NCBI GenBank assembly: GCA_900472675.1
Contig: UCJA01000010.1
Coordinates: 434,001-498,000 of the forward strand
Direction of reading: 5' to 3'
Origin: Hyphomicrobiales bacterium
GTDB lineage: Bacteria; Pseudomonadota; Alphaproteobacteria; Rhizobiales; Rhizobiaceae
DNA length: 64,000 nt
Part shown: positions 33,685-42,488 of the stretch, piece by piece
Numbering within the stretch: the stretch's first letter is position 1
Layout: each line of letters opens with the position of its first letter
The notes under the pieces: generated by a model
Told to the model about the DNA's origin: nothing
The model's input: only the letters and a program-made list of their open reading frames with translations
Databases searched by the model: none
Program-made: the position numbers and the translations under genes

Positions 33685-34710
33685 ATGCTGGTTATTCTGG
33701 CCGATGACGTCACAGGCGCACTGGATGCAGCCGCACCTTTTGCGGGCCGCGGCCTGCATACCCGCGTGGCATTGCGGCCGGAAGCCGTCACCCACGCCCT
33801 GCGCGGTGAGCTGGACGTCCTCTCGATCAATCTCAACTGCCGTGAGAGCGCGCCGGACCATGCAGGCCAGTTGATGGCGCAGGCCCTGGCACTGCTTCCG
33901 GCTGATGCCCGTTTGTTCAAGAAGGTCGACAGCCGACTGAAGGGCAATATTGAAGCGGAGCTGGCGGCGATGTCGTTCAAGCGTGCTCTCGTGGCACCGG
34001 CCATTCCGGCCTTCGGTCGCGTGGTCCAAGCGCGGCATGTGGAGGGCTTCGGAATAGGCCAGCCTATTCCCGTGCTCCCCGCACTCTTCGGCCCCACAGA
34101 CCGCTATCTTGTGCCCGACACAGGCTCGGACGCAGAGATGCAGCAGGCATTGGAAGACGCTGAGGCTCAAGGCATCGACCTGATGATCGGTGCACGGGGT
34201 CTGGCGGAAGCACTGGCACGGTCGATGACCGGGCTGGCGGAGGCGCGGCCTGCGGAAATCCCCAGTGGTCCGGCGCTTTTCGTGATAGGTTCGCGCGATC
34301 CGATCACGCTGGCCCAGGTGGAAGTGTTGCGGCGGGAGATCGAGCTCGATTTCACAGGCGCCCCGAACGGCGTCGTGGAGCCGCGAGCGCCGGGACGCCA
34401 ATTGGTGACCCTGGTGCAGGCGGTCCAGGGCGCGGAGGACGTTGCCGCTGACGAGGTGTCGCAGCGCTTAGCGGAAGGCGTCGTGCCGCACCTGCTGGAC
34501 GCGGCGGGGACCTGGCTGCTTTGCGGCGGCGCCACGGCCGAAGCGGTGCTGACGCGGGCCGGCATTACGGAATTGACCCTTGAGGGCGAGTGCCTTCCGG
34601 GTCTTGGGGTTGCAGAGGCCGGGGGGCACTGCATCATTGCGAAATCGGGTGGGTTCGGGCAGCCGGATACACTGAGGCAGATTGCGGCGCGCATCATGGG
34701 GGCGGGTTGA
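33685..34710 (+). CDS. four-carbon acid sugar kinase (DUF1537/OtnK-DtnK family)
   Basis: A 341-residue kinase of the family that phosphorylates D-threonate, D-erythronate or related acids at O4. The N-terminal domain has LVILADDVTGALDAAAPFAG and FKKVDSRLKGNIEAEL; the C-terminal nucleotide-binding part has WLLCGGATAEAVLTRAGI and CIIAKSGGFGQPDTL. It is about 80 residues shorter than typical members (around 420), with shortening apparently between the two domains. The product would be oxidised by the PdxA2 encoded nearby at 36590, giving dihydroxyacetone phosphate after decarboxylation. It is followed after three bases by a GntR gene. Assignment firm, substrate not. Confidence 0.88.
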   Translation: MLVILADDVTGALDAAAPFAGRGLHTRVALRPEAVTHALRGELDVLSINLNCRESAPDHAGQLMAQALALLPADARLFKKVDSRLKGNIEAELAAMSFKRALVAPAIPAFGRVVQARHVEGFGIGQPIPVLPALFGPTDRYLVPDTGSDAEMQQALEDAEAQGIDLMIGARGLAEALARSMTGLAEARPAEIPSGPALFVIGSRDPITLAQVEVLRREIELDFTGAPNGVVEPRAPGRQLVTLVQAVQGAEDVAADEVSQRLAEGVVPHLLDAAGTWLLCGGATAEAVLTRAGITELTLEGECLPGLGVAEAGGHCIIAKSGGFGQPDTLRQIAARIMGAG

Positions 34711-34713
34711 AGC

Positions 34714-35421
34714 ATGGGACTGGTCAGCGGAACGGCGCGCAAGGCGCTTCCCGATATCGTCTTCGAGCGAATGCACCGGGCGATCAAATCCGGTGCCTAC
34801 AAGCCGGATGAGCGGCTCCCGACGGAACACGAGCTTGCCGCGGAATTTGAGGTGTCCCGTCCGGTGATCCGCGAAGCGCTGCGGCGCCTGCGTGAACAGG
34901 GGCTGATCTATTCGCGCCGTGGTGCTGGCAGTTTCGTACGGGCGATGGGGCTGCGCGAACCGCTGGGCTTCGGCCAGCTGGAAAATGTCGCCGACCTGCT
35001 CAGCTGCTATGAGTTTCGCCTGACGCTGGAACCGGCGGCAGCGGCCGCAGCTGCAAGCCGCCATGATGACAAGACGCTTTCCGCAATCCGTCAGGCCCTG
35101 GAACTGCTGCGCGATGCGACGAACCGGCAATCGCACCGCGAAGATGCCGACTACCAGTTCCATCTGGCGATCGCACGCGCTGCCAACAACAGCTACTTTT
35201 CAACGGCTATGGAAGCCCTAAAAGACCACATCTCGGCCGGCATGAAATTCCACGGAATTTCGGTGAAGCGCGAGGCGAGCGGCCTGTCGCGCGTGTTCGG
35301 GGAACACGAGGCGATCGCTGCTGCGATTGCCGCCGGTGATGGGCCTGCAGCCCGGCAGTTGATGCAGGTTCACCTGGAGGGTTCGCGCGAGCGCCTGTTC
35401 CAGACGTCGCAGCGGGACTGA
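34714..35421 (+). CDS. GntR/FCD transcriptional regulator
   Basis: A 235-residue regulator: winged helix at about residues 8-75 (MHRAIKSGAYKPDERLPTEH and FEVSRPVIREALRRLREQGL) with RRGAGSFV wing, then an FCD domain (DYQFHLAIARAANNSYF; FGEHEAIAAAI). It is co-transcribed with the four-carbon acid sugar kinase and convergent with the Fe-alcohol dehydrogenase operon, so it probably controls the whole kinase/PdxA2/sialidase-like/importer system. Candidate sites with TGACAA occur in front of both the kinase and the divergent operons. A terminator follows. Confidence 0.88.
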   Translation: MGLVSGTARKALPDIVFERMHRAIKSGAYKPDERLPTEHELAAEFEVSRPVIREALRRLREQGLIYSRRGAGSFVRAMGLREPLGFGQLENVADLLSCYEFRLTLEPAAAAAAASRHDDKTLSAIRQALELLRDATNRQSHREDADYQFHLAIARAANNSYFSTAMEALKDHISAGMKFHGISVKREASGLSRVFGEHEAIAAAIAAGDGPAARQLMQVHLEGSRERLFQTSQRD

Positions 35422-35435
35422 CCACTCTAGGAATG

Positions 35436-35458
35436 GCGGCGCCGGGTAAGGGCGCCGC
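35436..35458. terminator. terminator between convergent GntR and Fe-ADH genes
   Basis: GCGGCGCC-GGGTAAG-GGCGCCGC is a perfect 8-base stem with GTCTTCTTTAG following on the plus strand. It lies seven bases before the Fe-alcohol dehydrogenase stop on the other strand, so it may serve both. Confidence 0.65.
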
Positions 35459-35465
35459 GTCTTCT

Positions 35466-36593
35466 TTAGTAGGCGGCGCGGTAAATGCCGAGCACGTCTT
35501 CGACACTCATGTCGATCGGGTTGTTGTCCATCAGCCGGCGGATGGCATGGGCATCGCTTGCATAGCGAGTGAGGTCATCTTCCCGGGCGCCATGGGCCGA
35601 AAGCGCCATTTCCACGCCAAGATCGAGACAGAAGCGCCGGGCCATGTCGGACACCGCATCGGGGGATGTGGCACTGACAGCACCGAGCGCCGTTGCGACT
35701 TCCGCCGTCTTTTCCGGCGCGGCAGGCTGGTTGAAGGCCAACACATGCGGAAAGATGATCGCGTTCGCGAGGCCATGCGGCAGGTGCAGCAGCGTGCCGA
35801 GCGGGTAGGCGATGGCATGGCCGGCCGCCGTGTTGACGGGGCCAAGGCAGATCCCGCCATAGTAGGAAGCGAGCATCAGGCCCTCGCGGGCTTGCGTATC
35901 AGCGCCATCCTTGACGGCACGCGCCAGAAATTTGCCGACGAGGCGAAAGCCCATCCGGGCAAAATCGTCGATCATCGGGTGGGCGCGCCGGTTGGTGAAA
36001 GCCTCGACGCAGTGCGCCATGGCATCAATGCCGGTCGCGGCGGTCACGGCCGGCGGAACGCTGTAAGTGAGTTCCGGGTCGAGAACCGCAAGGTCTGCGA
36101 TCAGATGCGGGCTTTCAACGGCAATCTTGTTGCCCTTGACGGGATCGGTGATCAGAGAGCGTATGCCCGCTTCCGAGCCGGTTCCGGCGGTGGTTGCCAC
36201 CTGCACAAGCCGCGTGTTGCGGCCGTTGACGCGGTTGGGCCCCGCGACATCCGCCAGCGTCTGCTCGCCGTGCCACAGCGCCGCGACCAGCTTGGCCACA
36301 TCCATGACCGAGCCGCCGCCAAGACCGACCACGAGATCCGGCCTGGCATCGCGTGCCGCGGAAAGCGCGGCGTCCAGCGTGGCGATATCCGGTTCTCCGG
36401 GAATGGCATCGAACACGGTGACGCGGCCGCGAAGCTGCAGCCTCTCGATGAAGCCTGCGGTAATGGGCGTGGCGATGACCAGCACCGAGGAGGCGTCTGC
36501 GGCCCAATCGCCGACCTGGCCGACGGTGCCTGCGCCGACAGCCAGCCGGCGCGGTTGATGAATGGTAATGGGTGCGACGGGCATGGCGTTCAT
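35466..36593 (-). CDS. iron-containing alcohol dehydrogenase
   Basis: A 375-residue group III metal-dependent alcohol dehydrogenase. NAD-binding [17 protein letters not shown] and [12 protein letters not shown], and the metal ligands D in [13 protein letters not shown] and three His in [21 protein letters not shown] and nearby are visible. Relatives include maleylacetate reductase-like, 4-hydroxybutyrate and lactaldehyde dehydrogenases. The ATG at 36593 overlaps the PdxA2 stop as ATGA. It is last gene of the sialidase-like/pdxA2/Fe-ADH operon and may reduce an aldehyde or keto product of the same pathway. Substrate not determinable. Confidence 0.85.
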   Translation of the reverse strand: MNAMPVAPITIHQPRRLAVGAGTVGQVGDWAADASSVLVIATPITAGFIERLQLRGRVTVFDAIPGEPDIATLDAALSAARDARPDLVVGLGGGSVMDVAKLVAALWHGEQTLADVAGPNRVNGRNTRLVQVATTAGTGSEAGIRSLITDPVKGNKIAVESPHLIADLAVLDPELTYSVPPAVTAATGIDAMAHCVEAFTNRRAHPMIDDFARMGFRLVGKFLARAVKDGADTQAREGLMLASYYGGICLGPVNTAAGHAIAYPLGTLLHLPHGLANAIIFPHVLAFNQPAAPEKTAEVATALGAVSATSPDAVSDMARRFCLDLGVEMALSAHGAREDDLTRYASDAHAIRRLMDNNPIDMSVEDVLGIYRAAY

Positions 36594-37546
36594 CCCTGCT
36601 GTTCCAGTCCGGCCACGAGCTTGCGCGCATAGGCGATGGCGGAATTCATGTTGCCGTGGTTGGCGATGCCCTTGCCGGCAATGTCGAAGGCGGTTCCGTG
36701 ATCGACGGAGGTGCGGTCGATCGGCAGGTCGACGGAGACGTTCACCGCCGTATCGAAGGCGACAAGCTTGATGGGGATATGCCCCTGGTCGTGGTACTGG
36801 GCGACCACGAGGTCGAAGGCGCCCGTATAGGCCCGGTGGAACACCGTATCGGCGGAGATCGGACCCTGGACCTCGATGCCTTCGGCGCGGGCAGCCGCAA
36901 CCGCCGGCGCGATCTGGTCGTCGTCTTCCGTGCCGAACAGGCCGTTTTCGCCGCAATGGGGATTGATGCCGGCAACCGCGATACGCGGCTGCGCATAACC
37001 GACACGCTTCAGGTGGGCGTCGCCGGCCCGGATCGTGGCGAGCACCCGTTCGGTGGTGGCACGGCGTATGGCCTCCTGCAGGGAGACATGGGTGGAGACG
37101 TGAATGACCTTCAGCTTCTCGGAAGCCAGCAGCATATAGGCGGCTGACGCGCCGGTGAGGCTGCGCAGCATGCCCGTGTGGCCGTCATAATGATGGCCGG
37201 CCATGTTCAGCGCTTCCTTGTTGATGGGCGCCGTCACGATACAGCCGATCTCGCCCGACTGTGCATCGCGCACTGCCTTTTCGATAAAGCGGAAGGCAGC
37301 GTCACCGGCAACGGCGGAAAGCTGGCCCCAGGGCAGGGGGGCACCCTCGATCGGCAGGTCCACCACGTAAGGGGCAAGATCGATGCTGACGCCGATGGCG
37401 TCCCGCGCGGCTTCAAGCGTGGGCAGGTTGCCATAGATACGGGTCGCCTGCCGGTCCGCGTCGCTCATTTCGGCCAGCGCGCGGATGGTGATCTCTGGGC
37501 CAACGCCGCAGGGATCGCCCATGGTGATGCCGATGGTCTTGCTCAT
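36590..37546 (-). CDS. pdxA2: PdxA2-type four-carbon acid sugar phosphate dehydrogenase
   Basis: A 318-residue PdxA-fold dehydrogenase. Metal-binding His are in [22 protein letters not shown] and [13 protein letters not shown]; the N-terminus [14 protein letters not shown] is classical. Biosynthetic PdxA uses 4-phosphohydroxythreonine, but PdxA2 forms encoded next to DUF1537 kinases oxidise D-threonate or D-erythronate 4-phosphate, with decarboxylation to dihydroxyacetone phosphate. The kinase gene lies 1.9 kb away facing this operon, which favours the catabolic role. The start overlaps the upstream gene as ATGA. Confidence 0.85.
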   Translation of the reverse strand: MSKTIGITMGDPCGVGPEITIRALAEMSDADRQATRIYGNLPTLEAARDAIGVSIDLAPYVVDLPIEGAPLPWGQLSAVAGDAAFRFIEKAVRDAQSGEIGCIVTAPINKEALNMAGHHYDGHTGMLRSLTGASAAYMLLASEKLKVIHVSTHVSLQEAIRRATTERVLATIRAGDAHLKRVGYAQPRIAVAGINPHCGENGLFGTEDDDQIAPAVAAARAEGIEVQGPISADTVFHRAYTGAFDLVVAQYHDQGHIPIKLVAFDTAVNVSVDLPIDRTSVDHGTAFDIAGKGIANHGNMNSAIAYARKLVAGLEQQG

Positions 37547-38739
37547 GGATCATTCCTTTCTGTGGCGTTCGCCCAGCCGGGCGCGAGCCGCACATATTTG
37601 ATGGCCCGCCTGTGATAGGTGTAAGCGATGTGGAGACTGCCGTCCGGCCCCTCCAGCAGCCATGGATAAGACATTTCCTGGTTCCGCCCGTCGGTCGAAT
37701 CATTGGACAGGCAGGTGCCGGGACCGGTTTCGATGGTGATCCTCAAGGGGAAGCTGATGCCGCCATCCTGCGACAGGCAGACCGACACAGGGGCACGCGG
37801 TACGCCCCAGACGGGAACGCAGCCGCCGCTCGGATCCGCGTCAGGCCGGCCATCCTCTTCGCCGAGTTCGTCATAGAGCGAGGCACGCCGGTCGCTGGAC
37901 TGCGCGGCATTGACCGGATTGCAGATCATCGCGAGGCGGCCATCGGCGAGACGGATCGCGGCGATCGAGGAATTGTTGTTGGGCACATCGGTGGCATGAG
38001 GCGCGCTCCAGCTCCGGCCGCCATCGGCACTTTCGGTGCGGTAGACATGGTCGGCCTGCCGACGACGGAAGAAGGCCGCCATCTGCCCGTTGTCGAGCGA
38101 CACGGGGCTCATATGTACGCATCCGGTCGAGTGGTCGAGTTCCTCCAGTCGCCAGGTCTGGCCGGCGTCCGGCGATATTCCGACCGCTGCATAGTCGTGG
38201 CTGCCGTTCCATTTCTGGCCCGGCCGCTGCAAGCAGCGGAATATGGGAAGCAGCCAGGCGCCGTCGTCACGAAGGGCAAGCGGTGCGCGGACGAAACAGC
38301 CGCGGGGAAGATCGAGGTATCGCCCTTCTGCCGTCGACAACCCCGTCGGGTCCTGCCCGTCGCGTTCGACCTGCACCATGCGGATGCGGCACTCATCCTG
38401 ATTGCCGGAGGGCTGCGAGGTGTGGAACAGCCAAAGCGCGCCGTCCGGCGCCGTAAACAGCACGGGATTCTGCTCGGAATGGTCGGGGTCGTGGCTCAAC
38501 CGCTGGGCGGGCCCCCAGTTGGAGGAGCCCGGGAGAAGCACGGATGCGAAGATTGAAATGTCGGACTTGCCTTCCAGCGTTCCGCCGAACCAGGCGCAAA
38601 CGAGCGCACCGTCGTCGAGCCAGTGCAGGAAGCTCGCGTGGTTCTGGATCATGGGCGATGGCAGCAGTGCTTCCTGCCGACCGTCAGCGGTCGACTGGAC
38701 GGCACCCGTCATTGCGCGGGCTATGTCGTCAGGTGTCAT
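37543..38739 (-). CDS. signal-less sialidase-fold (BNR repeat) protein
   Basis: A 398-residue protein of the sialidase/neuraminidase superfamily. At least three Asp-box repeats are visible: [16 protein letters not shown] and SQDGGISF, with other family segments [38 protein letters not shown] and [23 protein letters not shown], the last like C-terminal active-site regions of this group. There is no signal peptide or membrane segment, so it should act in the cytosol on an imported substrate. It is first gene of an operon with pdxA2 and Fe-ADH and divergent from a dipeptide-type importer. ATG 38739 follows GAGGAGAGG. True substrate is unknown; sialic acid cleavage is not assured. Confidence 0.75.
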   Translation of the reverse strand: MTPDDIARAMTGAVQSTADGRQEALLPSPMIQNHASFLHWLDDGALVCAWFGGTLEGKSDISIFASVLLPGSSNWGPAQRLSHDPDHSEQNPVLFTAPDGALWLFHTSQPSGNQDECRIRMVQVERDGQDPTGLSTAEGRYLDLPRGCFVRAPLALRDDGAWLLPIFRCLQRPGQKWNGSHDYAAVGISPDAGQTWRLEELDHSTGCVHMSPVSLDNGQMAAFFRRRQADHVYRTESADGGRSWSAPHATDVPNNNSSIAAIRLADGRLAMICNPVNAAQSSDRRASLYDELGEEDGRPDADPSGGCVPVWGVPRAPVSVCLSQDGGISFPLRITIETGPGTCLSNDSTDGRNQEMSYPWLLEGPDGSLHIAYTYHRRAIKYVRLAPGWANATERNDP

Positions 38740-39070
38740 CAACCTCTCCTCTTCCCCGTCAGGATCGCCATAATGACAAAGTTGTCAAGTTTGTATGACA
38801 AGAAAATGATAATCGCCTACGTCTTTTGAAGCCATAAGATTTTGAAATAACAAGTAAATGTACATTCACATTTTTTCAATTCCCGGAAGTCCCGAAATTA
38901 ATTTGACAAAGTAGGGTGAAAGTTCGATGTTTCGGGCAAGGCAATGGAATGCCGCACTGGCAGTGGGAGCGCGATCTGTCGCTTCGACGGATTGGGCCTT
39001 AAGTGCAACAAGCGCGAGCGTTCCGCTGCATATGGATATCGGATTTCGTTTCACTGGGAGGAGAACGATT
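38740..39070. promoter_or_regulatory. 331-base divergent control region, AT-rich
   Basis: The gap between the sialidase-like gene (-) and the importer binding-protein gene (+) has no convincing gene. Its left half is AT-rich compared with its surroundings. It carries TGACAA-AG-TTGTCA (38774-38787, perfect inverted pair), another TGACAA at 38796-38801 within TTGTATGACAA, and TGACAA at 38904-38909 within a TTGACA promoter-like element. The right half (about 38927-39060) is open in the importer frame but lacks a ribosome site and family similarity; it is probably leader RNA. Confidence 0.5.
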
Positions 39071-40579
39071 ATGTACAAGACAAAGATCATCAGCGCTCTA
39101 ATGGCAGCATCGCTGATGGCGGGCGTTTCGCCGGCTGCAGCCGGTTCGGGCCCCATCAAGATCGTGCTGGCAGAAGAGGCCGATCTTCTGGAGCCCTGCA
39201 TGGCGACGCGATCGAACATCGGCCGCATCATCATGGAGAATGTCAGCGAAACGCTGACCGAGCTCGACGTGCGCGGCAAGAAGGGCGTTATGCCCCGGCT
39301 TGCGGAAAAATGGGAGCAGACGGCTGACGGCAGCTGGCGCTTCCATCTGCGTCAGGGCGTCAAGTTCTCGAACGGCACGACCTTCGATGCGAAGGACGTC
39401 AAGCACAGCTTCGAGCGCATCTTCAGCGACAAGAATGCCTGCGAATCCCGCCGCTACTTCGGCGGCATGAAGATCGACACCACCGTGGTCGATGCCAACA
39501 CCATCGATTTCAAGGTCGATCCTGTCCAGCCGATCCTGCCGCTCCTCATGTCGCTGGTGACCATCGTGCCGGAAGAAACGCCGATGGAATTCATCCGCGA
39601 GCCGATCGGCACGGGACCCTATGCGCTGTCCAACTGGACGCCCGGCCAGCAGATCGTGTTGACCGGTCGCAGCGATTACTGGGGTGACAAGCCGCAAGTC
39701 ACGCAGGCGACCTATCTGTTCCGCTCCGATCCGGCCGTGCGTGCTGCCATGGTGCAGACCGGCGAGGCGGACCTGTCTCCCTCGATCTCGCAGCTCGACG
39801 CTACCAACACGAAGACCGACTTCTCCTACCTCGACAGTGAGACGGTCTACCTGCGCATCGACCACAATATCGCGCCGCTGAACGACGTGCGGGTGCGCAA
39901 GGCGCTGAACCTGGCCATCGACCGCCAGGCCTTCGTCGGCTCGCTGGTGCCGGATGGCGCCGTGCTGGCAACCGCTCTGGTGCCGCCGACCACGCTCGGC
40001 TGGAACCCGGACGTGAAGGTCTTCCCCTTTGATCCCGAAGGCGCCAAGAAGCTGCTGGAGCAGGCCAAGGCGGATGGCGTTGCCGTCGAGACGCCGATCA
40101 CTGTCATCGCCCGCACAGCCAACTTCCCCAATGTTACCGAGATCATGGAAGCCATCCAGGCACAGCTGCAGGATGTCGGTTTCAAGATCGACCTGAAGTT
40201 CGTGGAAGTGGCCGAGCACGAGGGTTACTATTCCAAGCCCTTCAAGGAAGGTCGCGGCCCGATCCTGGTGGCGGCATCGCACGATAACTCCAAGGGCGAT
40301 CCGTCCTTCACCATGTTCTTCAAATACGCCACCAAGGGCACCCAGGCGGGCTTCTCCGATCCGAAGGTGGACGACCTGATCCAGCGGGCAACGGCGGCCG
40401 TCGGTGACGAACGTGCCAAGCTGTGGTCGCAGCTGATCGCCTATCTCCACGACGACGTGGTGGCAGACGTGCTGCTTTTCCACATGGTGGGTTTCTCCCG
40501 GGTCTCTGAACGGCTCGACTTCAAGCCGACGATCGCCACCAACTCGATGCTTCAGCTCTCCGACATCAGCATCAAGTAA
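39071..40579 (+). CDS. ABC transporter substrate-binding protein (family 5, DppA type)
   Basis: A 502-residue SBP_bac_5 receptor. The signal peptide is MYKTKIISALMAASLMAG with cleavage after SPAAA|GSGP. The mature protein has LAEKWEQTADGSWRFHLRQGVKFSNGTTFDAKDVKHSFER (hallmark WxFxLRxxVKFxxG) and FIREPIGTGPYALSNWTPGQ. Such receptors carry peptides but also oligosaccharides, opines and glycosides. The ATG at 39071 follows GGGAGGAG; open sequence upstream is not coding. With the permeases and fused ATPase downstream it forms a complete importer next to a cytosolic sialidase-like hydrolase, so a glyco-compound is a plausible cargo (inference). Confidence 0.9.
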   Translation: MYKTKIISALMAASLMAGVSPAAAGSGPIKIVLAEEADLLEPCMATRSNIGRIIMENVSETLTELDVRGKKGVMPRLAEKWEQTADGSWRFHLRQGVKFSNGTTFDAKDVKHSFERIFSDKNACESRRYFGGMKIDTTVVDANTIDFKVDPVQPILPLLMSLVTIVPEETPMEFIREPIGTGPYALSNWTPGQQIVLTGRSDYWGDKPQVTQATYLFRSDPAVRAAMVQTGEADLSPSISQLDATNTKTDFSYLDSETVYLRIDHNIAPLNDVRVRKALNLAIDRQAFVGSLVPDGAVLATALVPPTTLGWNPDVKVFPFDPEGAKKLLEQAKADGVAVETPITVIARTANFPNVTEIMEAIQAQLQDVGFKIDLKFVEVAEHEGYYSKPFKEGRGPILVAASHDNSKGDPSFTMFFKYATKGTQAGFSDPKVDDLIQRATAAVGDERAKLWSQLIAYLHDDVVADVLLFHMVGFSRVSERLDFKPTIATNSMLQLSDISIK

Positions 40580-40601
40580 CGATTGATCACCCTGCAACGG
40601 G

Positions 40602-40618
40602 CGGCGGATCATCCGCCG
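40602..40618 (+). other. hairpin after DppA-type gene
   Basis: CGGCGGATCATCCGCCG folds as CGGCGG-ATCAT-CCGCCG, extendable by GGG/CCC past a one-base bulge. It lies between the binding-protein stop and the permease ribosome site, with ATTGATTTGAG after it. Matches the hairpins after the other binding-protein genes in position. Confidence 0.5.
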
Positions 40619-40639
40619 TCCCATTGATTTGAGGATGAC

Positions 40640-41554
40640 ATGCTCAGTTTCATTCGCAAACGCTCGCTCTCCAGCCTGCTCTCGCTGATCGGGCTGCTCG
40701 TCATGGTCTTCTTCCTTTCGAGGCTGACTGGCGATCCGGCGGCTTTGTTTCTTCCCGTCGAGGCGTCTGCCGAGATGAAGCAGCAGTTCCGCGAGCTTCA
40801 CGGCCTCAATGACCCACTGCTCGTGCAGTTCGGTCGCTATGTGGGCAATGTGCTCACCGGTGATCTCGGCGAGTCCCTGCGTAAGGCACGTCCCGCATTG
40901 GACGTGGTTCTCGAAGCCTTCGTCTGGACGCTGTGGCTTGCCGCAATCACCATGTCGCTGGTAGCGTCCGCTGCCATTGTCGTCGGATCGCTGGCTGCCT
41001 TCCGGACCGGCGGGTTCTTCGACCGTCTGTCCTCCATGGTCTCCCTGATCGGGGCTTCCGTGCCGGATTTCTGGCTGGCGATCGTGGCGATCGTCGTCTT
41101 CTCCATCCAGCTTGCCTGGCTGCCGACCTCCGGAACGGGGTCCGTCCTGCACTGGATCCTGCCGATCGGCGTGCTGTTCGTACGCCCGTTCGGGATCATC
41201 GTGCAGGTGGTGCGCGGCTCGATGATCAGCGCCTTGTCGTCTGCCTATGTGAAGACGGCGCGAGCCAAGGGCGTCAAGGCAGGCCCGATCATCTTCGTGC
41301 ATGCGCTGCGCAATGCCATGCTGCCGGTTATCACCGTTCTGGGCGACCAGGCCGCGAGCCTTCTTAACGGTGCGGTGATCGTGGAAACCATCTTCGGCTT
41401 CCCGGGCGTCGGCAAGCTGATGATCGATTCCATCCTGCAGCGGGATTTCAACGTGGTACTGGCGGCCATTCTAGTCACGGCAGTCGCGATTTTTTTGATG
41501 AACGTGTTGATTGACCTGGCCTATGCCGTGCTCGATCCGCGCATCCGGCATTGA
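40640..41554 (+). CDS. ABC transporter permease (DppB type)
   Basis: A 304-residue inner-membrane permease. It begins with LSFIRKRSLSSLLSLIGLLV followed by FFLSRLTGDPAALF, the typical DppB N-terminus, and has the EAA-like loop SAYVKTARAKGVKAGPIIFVHALRNA. It pairs with the DppC-type permease. The ribosome site GAGGA precedes the ATG. Probably about six membrane segments. The stop is followed within ten bases by the next gene. Confidence 0.92.
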   Translation: MLSFIRKRSLSSLLSLIGLLVMVFFLSRLTGDPAALFLPVEASAEMKQQFRELHGLNDPLLVQFGRYVGNVLTGDLGESLRKARPALDVVLEAFVWTLWLAAITMSLVASAAIVVGSLAAFRTGGFFDRLSSMVSLIGASVPDFWLAIVAIVVFSIQLAWLPTSGTGSVLHWILPIGVLFVRPFGIIVQVVRGSMISALSSAYVKTARAKGVKAGPIIFVHALRNAMLPVITVLGDQAASLLNGAVIVETIFGFPGVGKLMIDSILQRDFNVVLAAILVTAVAIFLMNVLIDLAYAVLDPRIRH

Positions 41555-41564
41555 GGAGGCAACT

Positions 41565-42488
41565 TTGAGCCTTTCCAGCACAGATCCCTTGCTCGCCCCC
41601 GAGGCGCCTTTCCTGACGCGCACCGCACGCATGCTCTGGGCCGACAAGTTCGCCCTTGTCGCCGCACTATTCCTGCTCGTCGTCATCATCCTCGCCATCA
41701 TCGGTCCGCACTGGCTGGGTGATCTCGCCAACAAGCAGAACCTGCGCGGCCGCAACATGGCGCCCTTCGACTGGAGCCGCGATTGGGTCTACTGGCTGGG
41801 CGCCGATGCGCTGGGCCGCCCGCTTCTGGCGCGCATCGTCGTGGCATCCCAGAATACACTGATGGTAGCGGCCGGCGCCGTCGTCCTGTCGGCCGTCGTC
41901 GGCACCTTCCTCGGTCTGGTTGCGGGCTTTTCCGGCCCGCGCGTGAGCCAGGTGATCATGCGGCTCGCAGACGTGATCATGTCCTTCCCGTCGCTGCTGA
42001 TTGCCGTCATCGTGCTCTTCCTGCTCGGCTCGTCGATCCTCAACCTGGTGGCGGTGCTGGCGATCACCCGCATCCCGGTCTACCTGCGCACCACCCGGGC
42101 CGAGGTATTGGAGATCCGCGAGCGTATGTTCGTTCAGGCAGCGCGTGTCATGGGTGCCTCCAGCCGGCGCATCCTGTTCCGCCACATCCTGCCGGTGGTT
42201 TTGCCGACGCTGACAACGCTTGCCACGCTCGACTTTGCCTATGTGATGCTGGCGGAAAGCGCGCTGTCGTTCCTCGGCATCGGCATTCAACCGCCCGAGA
42301 TCACCTGGGGCCTGATGATTTCTCAAGGGCGGCAATATCTGACCAATGCCTGGTGGCTGTCCTTCTGGCCGGGTCTCGCCATCATCCTCACCACACTGTC
42401 GCTCAACCTGCTGTCGAACTGGATGCGTATCGCGCTTGATCCGGTGCAGCGCTGGCGGCTTGAAATGAAAGGCCGCAAGAATGGCTGA
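41565..42488 (+). CDS. ABC transporter permease (DppC type), TTG start
   Basis: A 307-residue permease with an N-terminal soluble stretch, first membrane segment FALVAALFLLVVIILAIIG and the DppC hallmark WLGADALGRPLLARIVVASQNTL. The EAA loop is RERMFVQAARVMGASSRRILFRHILP. The start is taken as TTG at 41565 because GAGGAGG lies six bases upstream; earlier in-frame starts lie inside the DppB gene. It overlaps the ATPase gene by eight bases. The rare start may lower translation. Confidence 0.88.
   Translation: MSLSSTDPLLAPEAPFLTRTARMLWADKFALVAALFLLVVIILAIIGPHWLGDLANKQNLRGRNMAPFDWSRDWVYWLGADALGRPLLARIVVASQNTLMVAAGAVVLSAVVGTFLGLVAGFSGPRVSQVIMRLADVIMSFPSLLIAVIVLFLLGSSILNLVAVLAITRIPVYLRTTRAEVLEIRERMFVQAARVMGASSRRILFRHILPVVLPTLTTLATLDFAYVMLAESALSFLGIGIQPPEITWGLMISQGRQYLTNAWWLSFWPGLAIILTTLSLNLLSNWMRIALDPVQRWRLEMKGRKNG

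Noticed and set aside
36590-37546. PdxA as a vitamin B6 biosynthesis gene
   Set aside because: Operon with a sialidase-like protein and Fe-alcohol dehydrogenase and proximity to a DUF1537 kinase favour the catabolic PdxA2 role; sequence alone does not exclude the other.
38927-39070. N-terminal extension of the DppA-type binding protein
   Set aside because: The 48 extra codons would put the signal peptide inside the protein; the ATG at 39071 has an excellent ribosome site.
39098-41302. A 734-codon minus-strand frame opposite the DppA- and DppB-type genes
   Set aside because: Covers the signal peptide and conserved motifs of the real genes; composition typical of antisense frames in GC-rich DNA.
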